Below are positions 36,691 through 46,901 of a DNA stretch of 48,818 bases, piece by piece. The translations under genes and the position numbers were made by a program. The notes below the pieces were generated by a model that did no database searches, was not told where the DNA came from, and saw only the letters and a list, made by a program, of their open reading frames with translations. The stretch's first letter is position 1; the number at the start of each line of letters is the position of its first letter. Source of the DNA: Yersinia pekkanenii (GTDB taxonomy: Bacteria; Pseudomonadota; Gammaproteobacteria; Enterobacterales; Enterobacteriaceae); assembly GCF_001152565.1 (NCBI RefSeq), contig NZ_CQAZ01000036.1, positions 1-48,818 on the forward strand, read 5' to 3'.

Positions 36691-38145
36691 ATGACGCGTT
36701 ACCAACAACTGGCCGACATTCTTAGTCAACGGATTAAAGAAGGGTTGTATATCGCCGGTGAGCGGCTCCCTTCCGTCAGAGTCTTGAGTGACGAGCATGG
36801 GGTCAGTATCAGTACCGTACAGCAGGCTTATCGGCAACTGGAAGAGTGTCTGCTGATCGAGGCACGGGCGAAGTCGGGTTACTTCGTGCGTTGTCGTTCA
36901 AATCTGCCTGCGTTACCTGCGGTATGCAGCCATGCACAAAGACCGGTTGAGATATCGCAGTGGGAAAATACGCTGGCGTTTCTGACCAGAAGTGATCAGG
37001 AGAATGTTATCCATCTGGGAGGCGGCTCGCCTGACCTTTCCGGCCCAGGGCTTAAAATACTCAGCCGCCTGCTTAGCCGTATTAGCCTGCATCAAAGTGA
37101 GGAAGTGCTGGATTACGACAATATTTACGGCACACCGGTTTTGCGTGAGCAAATTGCTCGCCTGATGTTGGATAGCGGTAATCATCAATCGGCTGAAAAT
37201 ATTATTATTACCTCGGGTTGCCATGGTGCTCTGGCTATTGCTTTAGGCGCTGTTTGCCAACCCGGTGACATCGTGGCAATAGATTCACCCAGCTTTCATG
37301 GTGCGATGCAAACCCTGAAAGGAATGGGGATGAAAGTGATTGAAATCCCGACCGATCCCGTGGTGGGGATCAGTCTGGAAGCTTTAGAGATGGCATTAGA
37401 CCAATGGCCGATTAAGGCGATTCAGCTCACGCCGACCTGCAATAATCCACTCGGCTACAATATGCCTGATGAGCGTAAAAAAGCGTTACTGACCCTGGCC
37501 CAACGTTATGACGTCGCGATTATTGAAGATGATGTATACGGTGCATTGGCTTATCAATATCCGCGTCCACCAACTATCGCTTCATTTGATGATGACGGGC
37601 GAGTGTTGCTATGCAGCTCCTTCTCTAAAACCGTGGCCCCCGGTTTGCGCATTGGCTGGATTGCGCCGGGGCGTTATTTAGATAAAGCGTTACACATGAA
37701 ATATATTTCTGCCGGACGGGTGGCCTCGTTGCCGCAACTGGCGATGGCTGAGTTCATCAAGCAGGGGCATTACATGCAGCACTTGCGCCGGATGCGCCGC
37801 CAATATCAACGTAATCGGGACATTATGACTGGCTGGGTAATGAAGTATTTCCCTCCCAATACTTGCTTGAGTCGGCCGCAAGGCAGCTTTATGTTATGGG
37901 TCGAACTGCCTCATGGATTTGATAGTCTGCGCCTTAATCGCTGCTTGTTGCCGCTGGGGGTGCAAGTGGCTGCTGGTTTTATCAGTTCAGCTGCGGGGAA
38001 ATTCCGCAATTGCCTGCGGCTGAGCTACAGCAAACCCATGACCGATGAAATTGAACGAGCGCTGCAAAAAGTCGGTAAGACGATTTATGAACTGCTGGCG
38101 GATGCTGAGTCGAAGGTGGTGTTAGAAAAGCAAAACCAGCCTTAG
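36691..38145 (+). CDS. yjiR: MocR-family regulator (GntR HTH plus aminotransferase-like domain), YjiR-like
   Basis: A 484-residue PLP-dependent regulator. The start is 36691 (MTRYQQLADI), six bases after AGGTGA; the open frame extends 33 codons further upstream. The N-terminal GntR winged helix (about 1-70) contains GERLPSVRVLSDEHGVSIST. The remainder is a class I aminotransferase fold with the PLP lysine K313 in SSFSKTVAPGLRIGWI and a TPTCNNPLGYNMP motif. It probably regulates the divergent yjiS. The 3' end overlaps the terminator of hmuV. Confidence 0.9.
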   Translation: MTRYQQLADILSQRIKEGLYIAGERLPSVRVLSDEHGVSISTVQQAYRQLEECLLIEARAKSGYFVRCRSNLPALPAVCSHAQRPVEISQWENTLAFLTRSDQENVIHLGGGSPDLSGPGLKILSRLLSRISLHQSEEVLDYDNIYGTPVLREQIARLMLDSGNHQSAENIIITSGCHGALAIALGAVCQPGDIVAIDSPSFHGAMQTLKGMGMKVIEIPTDPVVGISLEALEMALDQWPIKAIQLTPTCNNPLGYNMPDERKKALLTLAQRYDVAIIEDDVYGALAYQYPRPPTIASFDDDGRVLLCSSFSKTVAPGLRIGWIAPGRYLDKALHMKYISAGRVASLPQLAMAEFIKQGHYMQHLRRMRRQYQRNRDIMTGWVMKYFPPNTCLSRPQGSFMLWVELPHGFDSLRLNRCLLPLGVQVAAGFISSAAGKFRNCLRLSYSKPMTDEIERALQKVGKTIYELLADAESKVVLEKQNQP

Positions 38146-38150
38146 GCTGG
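38130..38150 (-). terminator. Terminator of the hmu operon
   Basis: The stem CCAGCC / GGCTGG with a three-base loop (38136-38150) is followed on the minus strand by TTTTGCTTTT. It sits four bases past the hmuV stop and includes the yjiR stop codon. Confidence 0.75.
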
Positions 38151-38153
38151 CCA

Positions 38154-38945
38154 TTATTGACGTAAATAAATCTGTGGCAGGGCGGCTTCCGGATGACGTG
38201 AAATACCCAGATCAGCTTGATACCAACGGGTCAGTGTCTCGGCATTGAGCACTTCCTCGGGTGTACCACATGCCACCAGTTCACCCTGTGCCAGCAGTAG
38301 AATACGATCAGCGTATAACGCCGCCAAATTCAAATCATGCAATACGCAACAGACTGCCAGCGGTTCCTGATCCGTCAATTGACGTAGTAGACGCAGCGTG
38401 TGTTGTTGGTGATACAAATCTAATGCGGAAGTGGGTTCGTCAAGGAACAGCCAGCGTGGTGTCGGCTCCGCTTGCCACAGTTGCGCCAGAACCCGTGCCA
38501 ATTGCACCCGCTGTTGCTCACCGCCAGACAGTGCCCGGTAGTCGCGCTGAGCCAAAGATAAGCAATCTGTCTGTGCCATAACGTATTGTAGTGCCTGATT
38601 ATTATTCGCCGTACCATAAGGTGCCCGGCCCATCTGGATCACTTCACTGACACTAAACGGAAAAGCCAGACTGCTGTATTGGCGCATAACCGCACGGGTG
38701 CGGGCCAATGCCTGCGGTTGCCAGCTATTGAGGTTTTTACCCAGCAACCGGCACTCGCCACCGGAGGGGGCAAGATAACCGGTTAACAACCGCAATAGGG
38801 TTGACTTCCCTGCGCCATTCGGCCCGATAATCGCCACCATTTCGCCGCTGGTAATTTGCAGCGAGACGTTATTAATTAACCTCTGGCCCTGCACATGGTA
38901 AGAAAGCTGATTAGCCTCTAATAACGCCGCAGGGGCTATTGCCAT
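38154..38945 (-). CDS. hmuV: Hemin ABC transporter ATPase HmuV
   Basis: A 263-residue ATP-binding subunit. Start 38945 ([13 protein letters not shown]) has AGGAG six bases upstream; the frame extends eight codons to overlap hmuU. Walker [10 protein letters not shown] (near 42), signature [15 protein letters not shown] (near 140) and Walker [13 protein letters not shown] (near 165) are intact. It powers hemin import with HmuU and HmuT. Last gene of the hmu operon. Confidence 0.95.
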   Translation of the reverse strand: MAIAPAALLEANQLSYHVQGQRLINNVSLQITSGEMVAIIGPNGAGKSTLLRLLTGYLAPSGGECRLLGKNLNSWQPQALARTRAVMRQYSSLAFPFSVSEVIQMGRAPYGTANNNQALQYVMAQTDCLSLAQRDYRALSGGEQQRVQLARVLAQLWQAEPTPRWLFLDEPTSALDLYHQQHTLRLLRQLTDQEPLAVCCVLHDLNLAALYADRILLLAQGELVACGTPEEVLNAETLTRWYQADLGISRHPEAALPQIYLRQ

Positions 38946-38961
38946 GTTAACTCCTGCTATA

Positions 38962-39966
38962 TCAATCACTACGTTGCTCCCGCTGACGTAAAATCAGCCA
39001 TAAAAAATAAGGGCCACCCAGCAGGCTGGTTATCAACCCGACCGGCATTTCAGCCGGTGCAACCAAGGTCCGGGCTAAGGTATCGGCGGTCAGTAACAGA
39101 CACGCGCCGCCCAGTGCAGCACCGGGCAGTAACCACCGGTGATCAGAACCAATACGCATACGGATAAGGTGTGGCACCACCAGCCCGATAAAACCGATAA
39201 CACCACTGACCGCGACCGCCGCACCGATCAGAATGGCGCTGAGTAACAGCAAACGTAATTTAGCTTGCCGTACATTGACCCCGAGGTAGTGCGCCTCTTC
39301 ATCCCCCAATTGCAACAGATTCAACTGGCGCGCCTGTAATAACCCCAGCACACAGGCGGGTAGGATCAACGATGCGGCCACCATCAGTGTTGACCACTGA
39401 GCCTGACCTAAGCTGCCCATACTCCATAGTGAGAATTGACGTAATTGCTGGTCATCACTGATATAAGTCAGCACCCCAACGGCTGCCCCACATAAGGCAT
39501 TGATCGCAATTCCCGCCAGTAGCAGGCGGGATAAATTGCCGTGGCCCCAGTGGCTGAGGGTGAAAATAATGGCGGAAATGGCCAGACTGCCGATAAAGGC
39601 CCCGACCATGTGACTGTAAAGTGCCAGTAGCGGAGGCAAGCTGAAAGGCATGACGATAATCAGCCCGACACACAAGGCGGCTCCGCTGCTGATACCCAAC
39701 AGCCCTGGATCGGCCAATGGGTTGCGAAATAATCCCTGCATGATGGCGCCGGAGACGGCTAATGCACAGCCGACCACTACCGCCAACAGCACGCGGGGCA
39801 GGCGGATATTTAGCCAGATGTGCCACATAGCATCATCTAAAGATGCATACCATAAGGTACGAAACGAGAGCGTCAATGCCCCCATATTGGCTGACCCAAG
39901 CGCCAATATGATCAGGGCCATCAGCAAGATGCCCAGCATTAGGCGGGGGTGGATACGGTAATTCAT
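38962..39966 (-). CDS. hmuU: Hemin ABC transporter permease HmuU
   Basis: A 334-residue FecCD/BtuC-family permease with about ten membrane helices. [20 protein letters not shown] (about 54-73) and [20 protein letters not shown] (about 263-282) are family signatures, the second including the ATPase coupling loop. It overlaps hmuT by four bases. Confidence 0.96.
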   Translation of the reverse strand: MNYRIHPRLMLGILLMALIILALGSANMGALTLSFRTLWYASLDDAMWHIWLNIRLPRVLLAVVVGCALAVSGAIMQGLFRNPLADPGLLGISSGAALCVGLIIVMPFSLPPLLALYSHMVGAFIGSLAISAIIFTLSHWGHGNLSRLLLAGIAINALCGAAVGVLTYISDDQQLRQFSLWSMGSLGQAQWSTLMVAASLILPACVLGLLQARQLNLLQLGDEEAHYLGVNVRQAKLRLLLLSAILIGAAVAVSGVIGFIGLVVPHLIRMRIGSDHRWLLPGAALGGACLLLTADTLARTLVAPAEMPVGLITSLLGGPYFLWLILRQREQRSD

Positions 39967-40802
39967 TGCGCTTGTTCCATACTTTCGCGCAGTAACGCCA
40001 GCACCTGTGGTGTGTCCAGACCAAAGCCAAGTAATGCCATATCATCAACGACCAGCAAGCGCTTATGCTTTCCTGCCGGTGTCAGTGCCATGCCGGGGAG
40101 TTTCCAGATCCCCTCACTGCCCCCCATAGCCCTTACACCATCACTGGTTATCAGCAATAAGTCTGGTGCACTGGCGATAACCCCTTCCTGTGACAACGGA
40201 CGATAGCGGCTGAAGCCCTGCATCGCATTACTGCCACCGGCAGCTCGGATCATGGCATCTGCCGCAGTATTTTGACCGGCAGCCATCGGTGTGAGGCCGC
40301 CGTGGCTCATCACGAACAGTACTTTGACCGGCAGTGGCGAATTGCTCACTGCGGCCAGGCGTTGCTGATAGTCTTTAATCAGTTTTTGCCCTCGCTCTGG
40401 CTGATGAAGCGCGGCGGCGACCGCACTAATCTTTGCCGCGACACTTTCCGGCGTGGTCTGACCCGGTACGGTCACCACGTTGACACCACTGTCGGCGACC
40501 AACTTCATCACTAATGAGGGCTGTGCCAGTTCGCTGACCAGCAGCATGGTTGGCCTCATCGCCAGGATACCTTCGGCATTGAGCATGCGCATGTAACCCA
40601 CATCAGGCAGTTTCTGCACTGCCTGCGGTTGTAGACTGGTACTGTCACGGGCCACTATCTCGCCACCGGCACCGAGTGCGTAGGCAATTTCTGTTACATC
40701 ACCACCAATGGTGACAATACGTTCTGCGGCTAAGGTATTTAGCGGCAGAATAGAGGCGCTCAGCGACAGAATGAAAGGGAGTGACAGTAACCTTAGTCTC
40801 AT
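39963..40802 (-). CDS. hmuT: Periplasmic hemin-binding protein HmuT
   Basis: A 279-residue substrate-binding protein with a signal peptide (about 1-26, ending TLAA). It has the cluster A-2-type fold seen in IsdE/BtuF proteins. It carries hemin from HmuR to HmuUV. Overlaps hmuS and hmuU by four bases each, so translation is coupled. Confidence 0.95.
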   Translation of the reverse strand: MRLRLLSLPFILSLSASILPLNTLAAERIVTIGGDVTEIAYALGAGGEIVARDSTSLQPQAVQKLPDVGYMRMLNAEGILAMRPTMLLVSELAQPSLVMKLVADSGVNVVTVPGQTTPESVAAKISAVAAALHQPERGQKLIKDYQQRLAAVSNSPLPVKVLFVMSHGGLTPMAAGQNTAADAMIRAAGGSNAMQGFSRYRPLSQEGVIASAPDLLLITSDGVRAMGGSEGIWKLPGMALTPAGKHKRLLVVDDMALLGFGLDTPQVLALLRESMEQAQ

Positions 40803-41836
40803 GCGGCGATATCCTTATTGATCAGACGGGAAAGCTGCTCACGCCATTGATTTTGTTCCGGTTTCCCTTCAGTACGTTGACCGTAAAGTTGAGCCAGTTG
40901 GGTACCATCGGCGGCAAACAGCTCCAGACTGGTGACAAATCCATCTTTGGTCGGTTTACGGGTTACCCAGCTTTCAGCAATGGCAGTTTCAATCAGATGC
41001 AGCGTAAAACGTTTGTTGAAAACATTAATCCAGTCTTGATGCGGGGTCACTTTCTCAATTAAACCGGTGAAAATTTGCACGCAGCCACGGTTACCCACAA
41101 AAATCATGATTTCGTTCTGATCCTGCTGGGCGATATTCAGCAGTTGTGTCAGTGAACTGTTATCAACGCGATAAGCCAGATCATCACCTACGGCGCTGAA
41201 CGCTTGTTGGCGGGTCAGGTTATTACGCTTGAGCAACTGGAAGAACTGATGCACATCTGTCATAGCTCGCCATTCGGCATCTACGGTGGCATCAATGGTG
41301 GTCGATTCCGTCACTTCAGGTGCGGTCAGTGGCTCTAACTGTAATGCAGGGTTTTCTGCACTGATGAACTTCATCAGCAAGGCTTCCCAAGCTGGCATGT
41401 CCGTCTGCTCAGTGACATACACTTTGTGTAGGGCATCGCCCTGATGGTCGAAGAATTGGATACTATGACGCACACCGTGGCGCGTTTCTTCTGTCAGCGT
41501 GAATACGCTGGCCCACTGATTAAGGAACAAACGTAAATCCAACGCGCGCGGATTGAGGATAAGACCGGCGTGGCCATTCAGATGCTGATTCTCGTAACGG
41601 CCTATTTGCTCATGCACCGCATAAGTGTTGCGGGTGATGGCTTTGACTTCACCCACGGCCTCTAATGCGGCCAACAGCGTGCGGGCATCACCTTGTAAAC
41701 GTTTTGCATCATGTCCGACACGACTATGGGTCAGTTCCGCCTCTGAAATACCCATTAGTGTGGCCAAATCACGCGCATATTTGCCCGGATTATCTGCTTT
41801 GGCGTGTAGGTATTGCTCATATATAGATTTGCTCAT
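40799..41836 (-). CDS. hmuS: Hemin-handling protein HmuS (ChuS/HemS family)
   Basis: A 345-residue cytosolic protein made of two repeated HemS-like halves (about 25-170 and 200-340). The start follows AGGATG. The family binds heme and, for ChuS/HmuS, degrades it or passes it on. It lies after hmuR and before hmuT, as in the known Yersinia hmu order. Confidence 0.95.
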   Translation of the reverse strand: MSKSIYEQYLHAKADNPGKYARDLATLMGISEAELTHSRVGHDAKRLQGDARTLLAALEAVGEVKAITRNTYAVHEQIGRYENQHLNGHAGLILNPRALDLRLFLNQWASVFTLTEETRHGVRHSIQFFDHQGDALHKVYVTEQTDMPAWEALLMKFISAENPALQLEPLTAPEVTESTTIDATVDAEWRAMTDVHQFFQLLKRNNLTRQQAFSAVGDDLAYRVDNSSLTQLLNIAQQDQNEIMIFVGNRGCVQIFTGLIEKVTPHQDWINVFNKRFTLHLIETAIAESWVTRKPTKDGFVTSLELFAADGTQLAQLYGQRTEGKPEQNQWREQLSRLINKDIAA

Positions 41837-41894
41837 AGTAACATCCTCGTTCTATTGATTTTTATATGCAGGTGACCGTCGTTATCAAATGATA

Positions 41895-41925
41895 ATCCGG
41901 TAAACCGCAGATTGGATTACCGGAT
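41895..41925 (-). repeat. Stem-loop between hmuR and hmuS
   Basis: A perfect 9-bp inverted repeat ATCCGGTAA / TTACCGGAT with a 13-base loop lies in the 121-bp gap between hmuR and hmuS. It lacks a T-run, so mRNA processing or partial attenuation is more likely than full termination. Confidence 0.65.
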
Positions 41926-41957
41926 GGGTTATTTCAGACTAAGTTTTTTTTAATGGG

Positions 41958-43985
41958 CTACCACTGGTAACTCACGAACAGTTTCGCATTGCGGCCATCC
42001 TGTGGCTCACCTTGCGGTGCGTAATACTCTTTATCGAAGGCGTTGCCCAAGACCACGGTGGTGGTAACCCCTTTCAGTTGTGCTTGGCCTTTATAGCTGA
42101 CATAGAAATCATTGATGCCATAACCGGCCTGACGTTGACCGGTGCTTAATGGTTTGGTGCGATCAGCAAAGGTGGCAATCCAGCCCACCGCGAAACCACT
42201 GGTCGCCACCGGAACATCTAACACGCTGGTGACGGTATCCGGGTTAATGGATTCGAGCCATTTATTGGTATCCTGGTTTTTACCACGGGTACGGTTATAA
42301 GCCAGATCCCAGTTAAATAGGGCTGTTTTGTAGCTCATGGTGGCATCCCAGCCCCAGATTTTCACCCGATCGATATTCACTGATGTGGTGGTCATTGCCA
42401 CCGTATTCACCTTGGTATCAATATAGTCTTTAGCATTGGTATCGAAGTAGCTGGCTTTGAATTGCAGGTCATCTTCGGCCATCAATAAGTCACTGAAACG
42501 TAGGCCAAAACCGTATTCCTGGGTTTCGTTGGTTTCGGGTTTCAGATTAGGGTTAGGTACCCAGTAGTTGGTGATGAATCTTCCGCCGCCGATAGGAATT
42601 GAAAAGTGTTTCGAATCGTTATACATCTCGCCCATGGTCGGCGCGCGGAACGCTTGCGCATAGGAGCCAAACAGCATCAACCAGTCAGTTGGTGTCACGC
42701 TAACAGCACCGCGTGATGACCATTTGTCGGCATCGACATCTGCGTAGCCTTCACTGCTGCCGCTATAGTTGTCATAACGGGTACCGGCCAAAATGGAAAC
42801 CGGCACATCGCGCAGGGTGATTTCATCTTGCAGCCAACCCGAGCCAAAACGGATATCTGCTTGCGGGAAGCTTGTCGTTGCGCCGCCCGGAGTTTGCTCC
42901 TGCTTATAGGCTTCGGTGCCGTAGGTCAGTAAATGCGATGCAAAGCTGTCGGTGAACAAACGAGTCCGGTTTTCCAGTTTCCCGCCTTCGGTGGTTTGCT
43001 TACGCCCTTCTTCGGCTGAACCTTGTGACCGCGCATTAATTTCCACTTCAGAGTAGTAAACCTGTGCCGTGGCATTCAACCACTGCTGATCACGTGGCTT
43101 AATGTTGTATTTGAGTTGCGCATCACGTTGAATTGTCGAGCGATTTGTCATGATATTGCTGCTGGACGCCGCGCTGGTTTGCGGGTTTTTTGGCTCTATC
43201 GCGCTGTTATTGTAATAGCGCACATTGGCACTCAGTGACTGAATCTGGTCAATGCGCCAGGTGCCTTTTGCCAGCACATTGCTGATGGTTTCGTCATTCG
43301 GTGCATTAAAACCGTCGCTCTGACGGATATTGCCAATATCACGGGTACCAAAGGAGAGCAGGCCATCGACATCATCGGTGCGGCCATAGGCACTGGCACC
43401 TAAGCCAAAGCTGTGATCACCGGTCGCTGCGGAGCTGTAAACCCGATAACCGGTATTTTGACCCGGCAACAGTAAATCGGCGGCATCGACGGTTTCAAAA
43501 GAGATTACCCCACCCAATGCACCACTGCCATACAGCAGGGCTGATGGGCCACGTACCACTTCAACACGTTTAACCAACGCCGGATCAAGGAACGTGGAGT
43601 TTAGATGGCCGGTCTCGGTACCTTGACGAATACCATCCACCAGCGTCAGCACGCCTTGTTTGCCGTAGCCACGCAGTGTCACATCCTGACCGTTAACACG
43701 CCCGCTGCCGGTGACTGTCAGCCCCGGTATTTTACGTAGCATATCCGTTGCAGAGGTTGCGGTTTCGCTGGTAGGGGAGGTCCCTTCAATCACTGTTACC
43801 ATCATCGGTGCTTCAAAGCTGCTGCGCTCATTACCGGTTGCAGTGACCACCATCGTGTCGGTGGTGTGCTTTTTACTGCTGCTTGAGGTGGGGGTATCAG
43901 CGGCTTGTGCAGCCAAAGGCAGGGCGCAAGCGATTGCCAAACTGAGAGCGGACCAGCGGAAACGGTCGGACGAGAAACGAGGCAT
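41958..43985 (-). CDS. hmuR: TonB-dependent hemin receptor HmuR
   Basis: A 675-residue outer membrane receptor. The signal peptide ends AQA (residue 28), followed by a TonB-box-like DTMVVTATG and a plug domain (about 60-170, LRKIPGLTVTG, RVEVVRGPSALLYGSGALGG). A 22-strand-type barrel ends in Trp (FVSYQW). Heme receptor motifs FRAP (AQAFRAPTMGEMYND) and NPNL (VPNPNLKPETN) are both present. It takes hemin and hemoproteins as iron source in Yersinia. GGAG precedes the ATG. Confidence 0.96.
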   Translation of the reverse strand: MPRFSSDRFRWSALSLAIACALPLAAQAADTPTSSSSKKHTTDTMVVTATGNERSSFEAPMMVTVIEGTSPTSETATSATDMLRKIPGLTVTGSGRVNGQDVTLRGYGKQGVLTLVDGIRQGTETGHLNSTFLDPALVKRVEVVRGPSALLYGSGALGGVISFETVDAADLLLPGQNTGYRVYSSAATGDHSFGLGASAYGRTDDVDGLLSFGTRDIGNIRQSDGFNAPNDETISNVLAKGTWRIDQIQSLSANVRYYNNSAIEPKNPQTSAASSSNIMTNRSTIQRDAQLKYNIKPRDQQWLNATAQVYYSEVEINARSQGSAEEGRKQTTEGGKLENRTRLFTDSFASHLLTYGTEAYKQEQTPGGATTSFPQADIRFGSGWLQDEITLRDVPVSILAGTRYDNYSGSSEGYADVDADKWSSRGAVSVTPTDWLMLFGSYAQAFRAPTMGEMYNDSKHFSIPIGGGRFITNYWVPNPNLKPETNETQEYGFGLRFSDLLMAEDDLQFKASYFDTNAKDYIDTKVNTVAMTTTSVNIDRVKIWGWDATMSYKTALFNWDLAYNRTRGKNQDTNKWLESINPDTVTSVLDVPVATSGFAVGWIATFADRTKPLSTGQRQAGYGINDFYVSYKGQAQLKGVTTTVVLGNAFDKEYYAPQGEPQDGRNAKLFVSYQW

Positions 43986-44083
43986 GTCGGCAATTCTCCA
44001 TATTTTATATACAAAAATAAATAGATAGGTTGCTGGCTGCCTTGATTCTAGAATCTGGGTGGCTTGCTATACCCTTGGGTATA

Positions 44084-44275
44084 TTATTTGGTCAGTATTA
44101 GTTTTCCGGCCTTGGTCTGACGCAGTTGATAGCATTCGCCCTGATGGATGATAAAGGCGACACCATGCTCTCCTAGCAGTTGTTCGCTGGTGACAGACAG
44201 GGGCTTGCTTACCGCCGGATACTCGACAGTAGGTTTGTCGTTCAATCTCGGCGCTTTATTCAACTCTTTATCCAT
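44084..44275 (-). CDS. hmuP: HemP/HmuP small hemin uptake protein
   Basis: A 63-residue protein if started at 44275 (MDKELNKAPRL). The longer frame to 44329 would place the Fur box inside the gene, so I prefer the short form. The C-terminal half (LLGEHGVAFIIHQGECYQLRQ then TKAGKLILTK) is the HemP family motif. HemP proteins regulate or assist hemin receptor expression. It lies 98 bp before hmuR. Confidence 0.85.
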   Translation of the reverse strand: MDKELNKAPRLNDKPTVEYPAVSKPLSVTSEQLLGEHGVAFIIHQGECYQLRQTKAGKLILTK

Positions 44276-44309
44276 ATAATCATTAATGTAATGATAACTA
44301 ATATCAATA

Positions 44310-44324
44310 TGATAAGCATTATCA
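44310..44324 (-). promoter_or_regulatory. Fur box before hmuP-hmuR
   Basis: TGATAAGCATTATCA differs from the palindromic Fur core TGATAATCATTATCA at one base. A second, weaker site (TGATAACTAATATCA, 44292-44306, 12 of 15) lies next to it, closer to hmuP. Iron-Fur repression of the hmu genes is well known in Yersinia. Confidence 0.85.
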
Positions 44325-44343
44325 GTCATGCTTCAGGGTTACA

Positions 44344-45000
44344 TCAAGATATATTTATAACTAATGAACTTATTAACCCCGGCTCGACAAGGGCAAAGAC
44401 TTGATGATATGTCGTCGTATCCTCGATGATCAGGCTCAGATGCTGTGCGACGTCCGCACGAGTGACCCTGCCATGAGCCTCAGTTTGCAGGCGTATTGCT
44501 TTGCCGGTTGCCGGCTTATCCAACAGGCCTCCGGGCCGAATCAGGGTATAAATCAGATTACTGGTCTGTAACCAGCTTTCGGCCAGTGATTTCTCACGTA
44601 CTGCCTGACCAAAAACCTTACGGGCTGCGGGTGATAAGGTTGGCCAACTGTCACCGCAGCCGATTGATGTCACCAGAAGCATACGTTTCAGGCCCAGTTG
44701 TTCAGCAGTATCAATGATCAGTCGGTTGCCCTGATAGTCAGCGCTACGGCTACCGAGTGTTGAAATGATTGCCGCCTCCGGCCCCGCTAATTGGCAAGCT
44801 TTAAGTACACTGGCTGGATCGCAGGCGTCACCACACACTACCGTCAGACCTTGGCGACGCAGTTCCTCTGCTTGTTGCTGATTTCGGATTAACAAGGTAA
44901 CGGAGCGGGGATTCGCTGCAGCATCTGTATGCTGGTTTGCCAAGGCAAGCAGATGTGCGCCCACGCCGTGACCCGCACCAAATATTAACCAGGGTTTCAT
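44344..45000 (-). CDS. chuY: ChuY-like NAD(P)-binding anaerobilin reductase
   Basis: A 218-residue Rossmann-fold protein with the nucleotide site FGAGHGVGAHLL (residues 7-18) and a NAD(P)-epimerase-like core (LLVTSIGCGDSWPTL). It overlaps chuX by four bases. In E. coli O157 the ChuW-ChuX-ChuY trio degrades heme without oxygen, with ChuY reducing anaerobilin. The identical gene order supports this here; the substrate is inferred. Confidence 0.8.
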   Translation of the reverse strand: MKPWLIFGAGHGVGAHLLALANQHTDAAANPRSVTLLIRNQQQAEELRRQGLTVVCGDACDPASVLKACQLAGPEAAIISTLGSRSADYQGNRLIIDTAEQLGLKRMLLVTSIGCGDSWPTLSPAARKVFGQAVREKSLAESWLQTSNLIYTLIRPGGLLDKPATGKAIRLQTEAHGRVTRADVAQHLSLIIEDTTTYHQVFALVEPGLISSLVINIS

Positions 45001-45542
45001 GGCATTTCCTCGGCGGCTTTTTCTATCACATTTTGTTCATGTAGAATGTGTTGTTCAGTGAGGAGCTGTTGAGCTAACTGATGGAATGCGGTCAGGCCGT
45101 CAGCGCATAGCTGGCGATGTTCATCACGACCGACATACACTTTCAGCATCACGTCACCTTGCTGATTGAAAAATTGTACCGATGCCGTGGTCATACCCAT
45201 AAACGGGCGCTCCAGCAGGGCAATTGCCTGGCAGTTCTGTGCTCTGAGGTGGCCGCTGAGACCTTGTTGCTCACGCAGATTAAAATAGCCATGACGATGA
45301 AAACCACTGGGTAACGGACCTTTGTGCTCCAGGATAATATCGGCGGTATGCACTAATGTGGTGACATCTCCCCACTCGGTCATGTTGTCCCATATACGAT
45401 CAAACTGGTCTGCCTCTGTCAGCACCCGCTGAGGTAATGCGCGCACCACATCAAGCAGGCTAACCTGATAATCCTGTGCAATTTGTTCTAGCGTGCCATC
45501 CGGTTGAGTGGCAAGGAATTCGGCGAGTGGCAATGTATTCAT
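44997..45542 (-). CDS. chuX: Cytosolic heme carrier HutX/ChuX
   Basis: A 181-residue HutX/ChuX-family protein. Start 45542 (MNTLPLAEFL) overlaps the chuW stop (ATGA); the open frame extends 34 codons into chuW. It is similar in fold to a HemS half: residues about 100-160 include HLRAQNCQAIALLERPFMGM and GDVMLKVYVGRD. It binds heme and may hand it to ChuW. Confidence 0.9.
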   Translation of the reverse strand: MNTLPLAEFLATQPDGTLEQIAQDYQVSLLDVVRALPQRVLTEADQFDRIWDNMTEWGDVTTLVHTADIILEHKGPLPSGFHRHGYFNLREQQGLSGHLRAQNCQAIALLERPFMGMTTASVQFFNQQGDVMLKVYVGRDEHRQLCADGLTAFHQLAQQLLTEQHILHEQNVIEKAAEEMP

Positions 45543-46852
45543 GAGTGGCTTTCCGTGGTGATAAGTGAAGGAATAAGGTGTTGCAGTGCCTGCATCATAT
45601 TGCTGGCCCAAAAACGCCCACTGTCGGTCAGGCGTAGACAGCAACGGTTATCTTTCAGAAGATGGTGCTGATGCCATTGGGCTATCAATGGCATCAAGGG
45701 GTGTGGATCGGCCATTAATTCACTTAAGTCCAGACGTCCGATTTCCATGCCGCTCTGTAATTTGGCTCGCCAGGGATGCTCGCCACTGGCTTGCGTCATC
45801 ATCATCAACGGTTTTTGCCCGCTATCGAGTAAGCGATAATAGTTATCCAGATTGCGGTGCTGCATATAAGCGTGCCCTTGCAACGAACCCCCAGCACCAC
45901 TGCCTAGCGCGAGGCAATCGGCCCCTTGCTTGATTAACAGGTTATACAGATTGCGTTCGCGGGTGGTACGTGCCCAGTGGCTGTTGCTTAATTGCTGCCA
46001 ACCCGCCTGTGCCAGGCTATCTGCACCGCTACAATAAAAGTCACATTGCTGTGCCAGCGTGGGGAGTTCCACCCGGTTATTTTCGACTGATTTAGCCAGT
46101 GGCGTGGTCGGCAACAGGTTAAGGGCATACAGATCCACACCGTCCAGCGGCAGTTGGCGCACAATAGCCAAATCTTCCTGCCAGCTTTCTGGGGTTTGAT
46201 GAGGTAAGCCGAACATCAGGTCACACACGACGGCAGCGCGATCACGGTTAGCCAGATTGGTTAGAAAGCCAATAGCCTGATCGCGGTCAGCCTTGCGACC
46301 CATACGTTGACGAATACGGGTATTAAAGGTTTGAACACCGATCGAAAAACGGTTAGCGCCAGCTTCCAGACAGGCATCAATCCGCTCATCATCAAAATTA
46401 AAAATCCGCCCTTCAACGGTGATCTCGCAATCGGGTGCTAGTGGTAATTTTTTACGCAACTGGCTGATAATGCTGTGTAATTGTTGTGCTGAAAGTGCGC
46501 TTGGCGTACCCCCACCAAAGTAGACCGCATGAATTGGTCCTCCTTGTAGCAGTGGGCTGTCAGCTTCCATACTCAGTTCCCGCAATAGGTAATCGGTATA
46601 GCGTGCGGTGCTTGCGGGTTGTAGAGGGTTTTGATAAAAGCCGCAGAAAGTACAGTGGGTGGCGCAGAATGGAATATGTAAATACAGCAAACGTTTATTG
46701 CGGGGAAGAGCGTTTTGTAACAGAAATTGCCAGCTATCCTGAAGTGATTCCGCAGGGAGTGGTCGGCTGTCACGCCATGGCATCGTTGCCCAGCGTTTGG
46801 CGAAAGGCAATGGTTCAGGGGATGCATGGTACGGCATCAGGTCAATATTCAT
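45539..46852 (-). CDS. chuW: Radical SAM heme-degrading methyltransferase ChuW/HutW
   Basis: A 437-residue HemN-like radical SAM protein. The iron-sulfur cluster motif CxxxCxxC is at C63, C67 and C70 (HIPFCATHCTFCGFYQ). Then follow YFGGGTPSALS, the SAM-binding region, and a C-terminal winged-helix-like tail. ChuW of E. coli opens the heme ring anaerobically to give anaerobilin and release iron. First gene of chuWXY, behind a Fur-box-like site. HemN-type coproporphyrinogen oxidase is the alternative, made less likely by the neighbours. Confidence 0.9.
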   Translation of the reverse strand: MNIDLMPYHASPEPLPFAKRWATMPWRDSRPLPAESLQDSWQFLLQNALPRNKRLLYLHIPFCATHCTFCGFYQNPLQPASTARYTDYLLRELSMEADSPLLQGGPIHAVYFGGGTPSALSAQQLHSIISQLRKKLPLAPDCEITVEGRIFNFDDERIDACLEAGANRFSIGVQTFNTRIRQRMGRKADRDQAIGFLTNLANRDRAAVVCDLMFGLPHQTPESWQEDLAIVRQLPLDGVDLYALNLLPTTPLAKSVENNRVELPTLAQQCDFYCSGADSLAQAGWQQLSNSHWARTTRERNLYNLLIKQGADCLALGSGAGGSLQGHAYMQHRNLDNYYRLLDSGQKPLMMMTQASGEHPWRAKLQSGMEIGRLDLSELMADPHPLMPLIAQWHQHHLLKDNRCCLRLTDSGRFWASNMMQALQHLIPSLITTESHS

Positions 46853-46886
46853 AACAGGCTCATCAAAAATCAGATGATAAATTAAA

Positions 46887-46901
46887 TGATAATCATAAGC
46901 A
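46887..46901 (-). promoter_or_regulatory. Fur box before chuW
   Basis: TGATAATCATAAGCA matches the Fur core at 13 of 15 positions and lies 35 bp before the chuW start. Confidence 0.75.
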
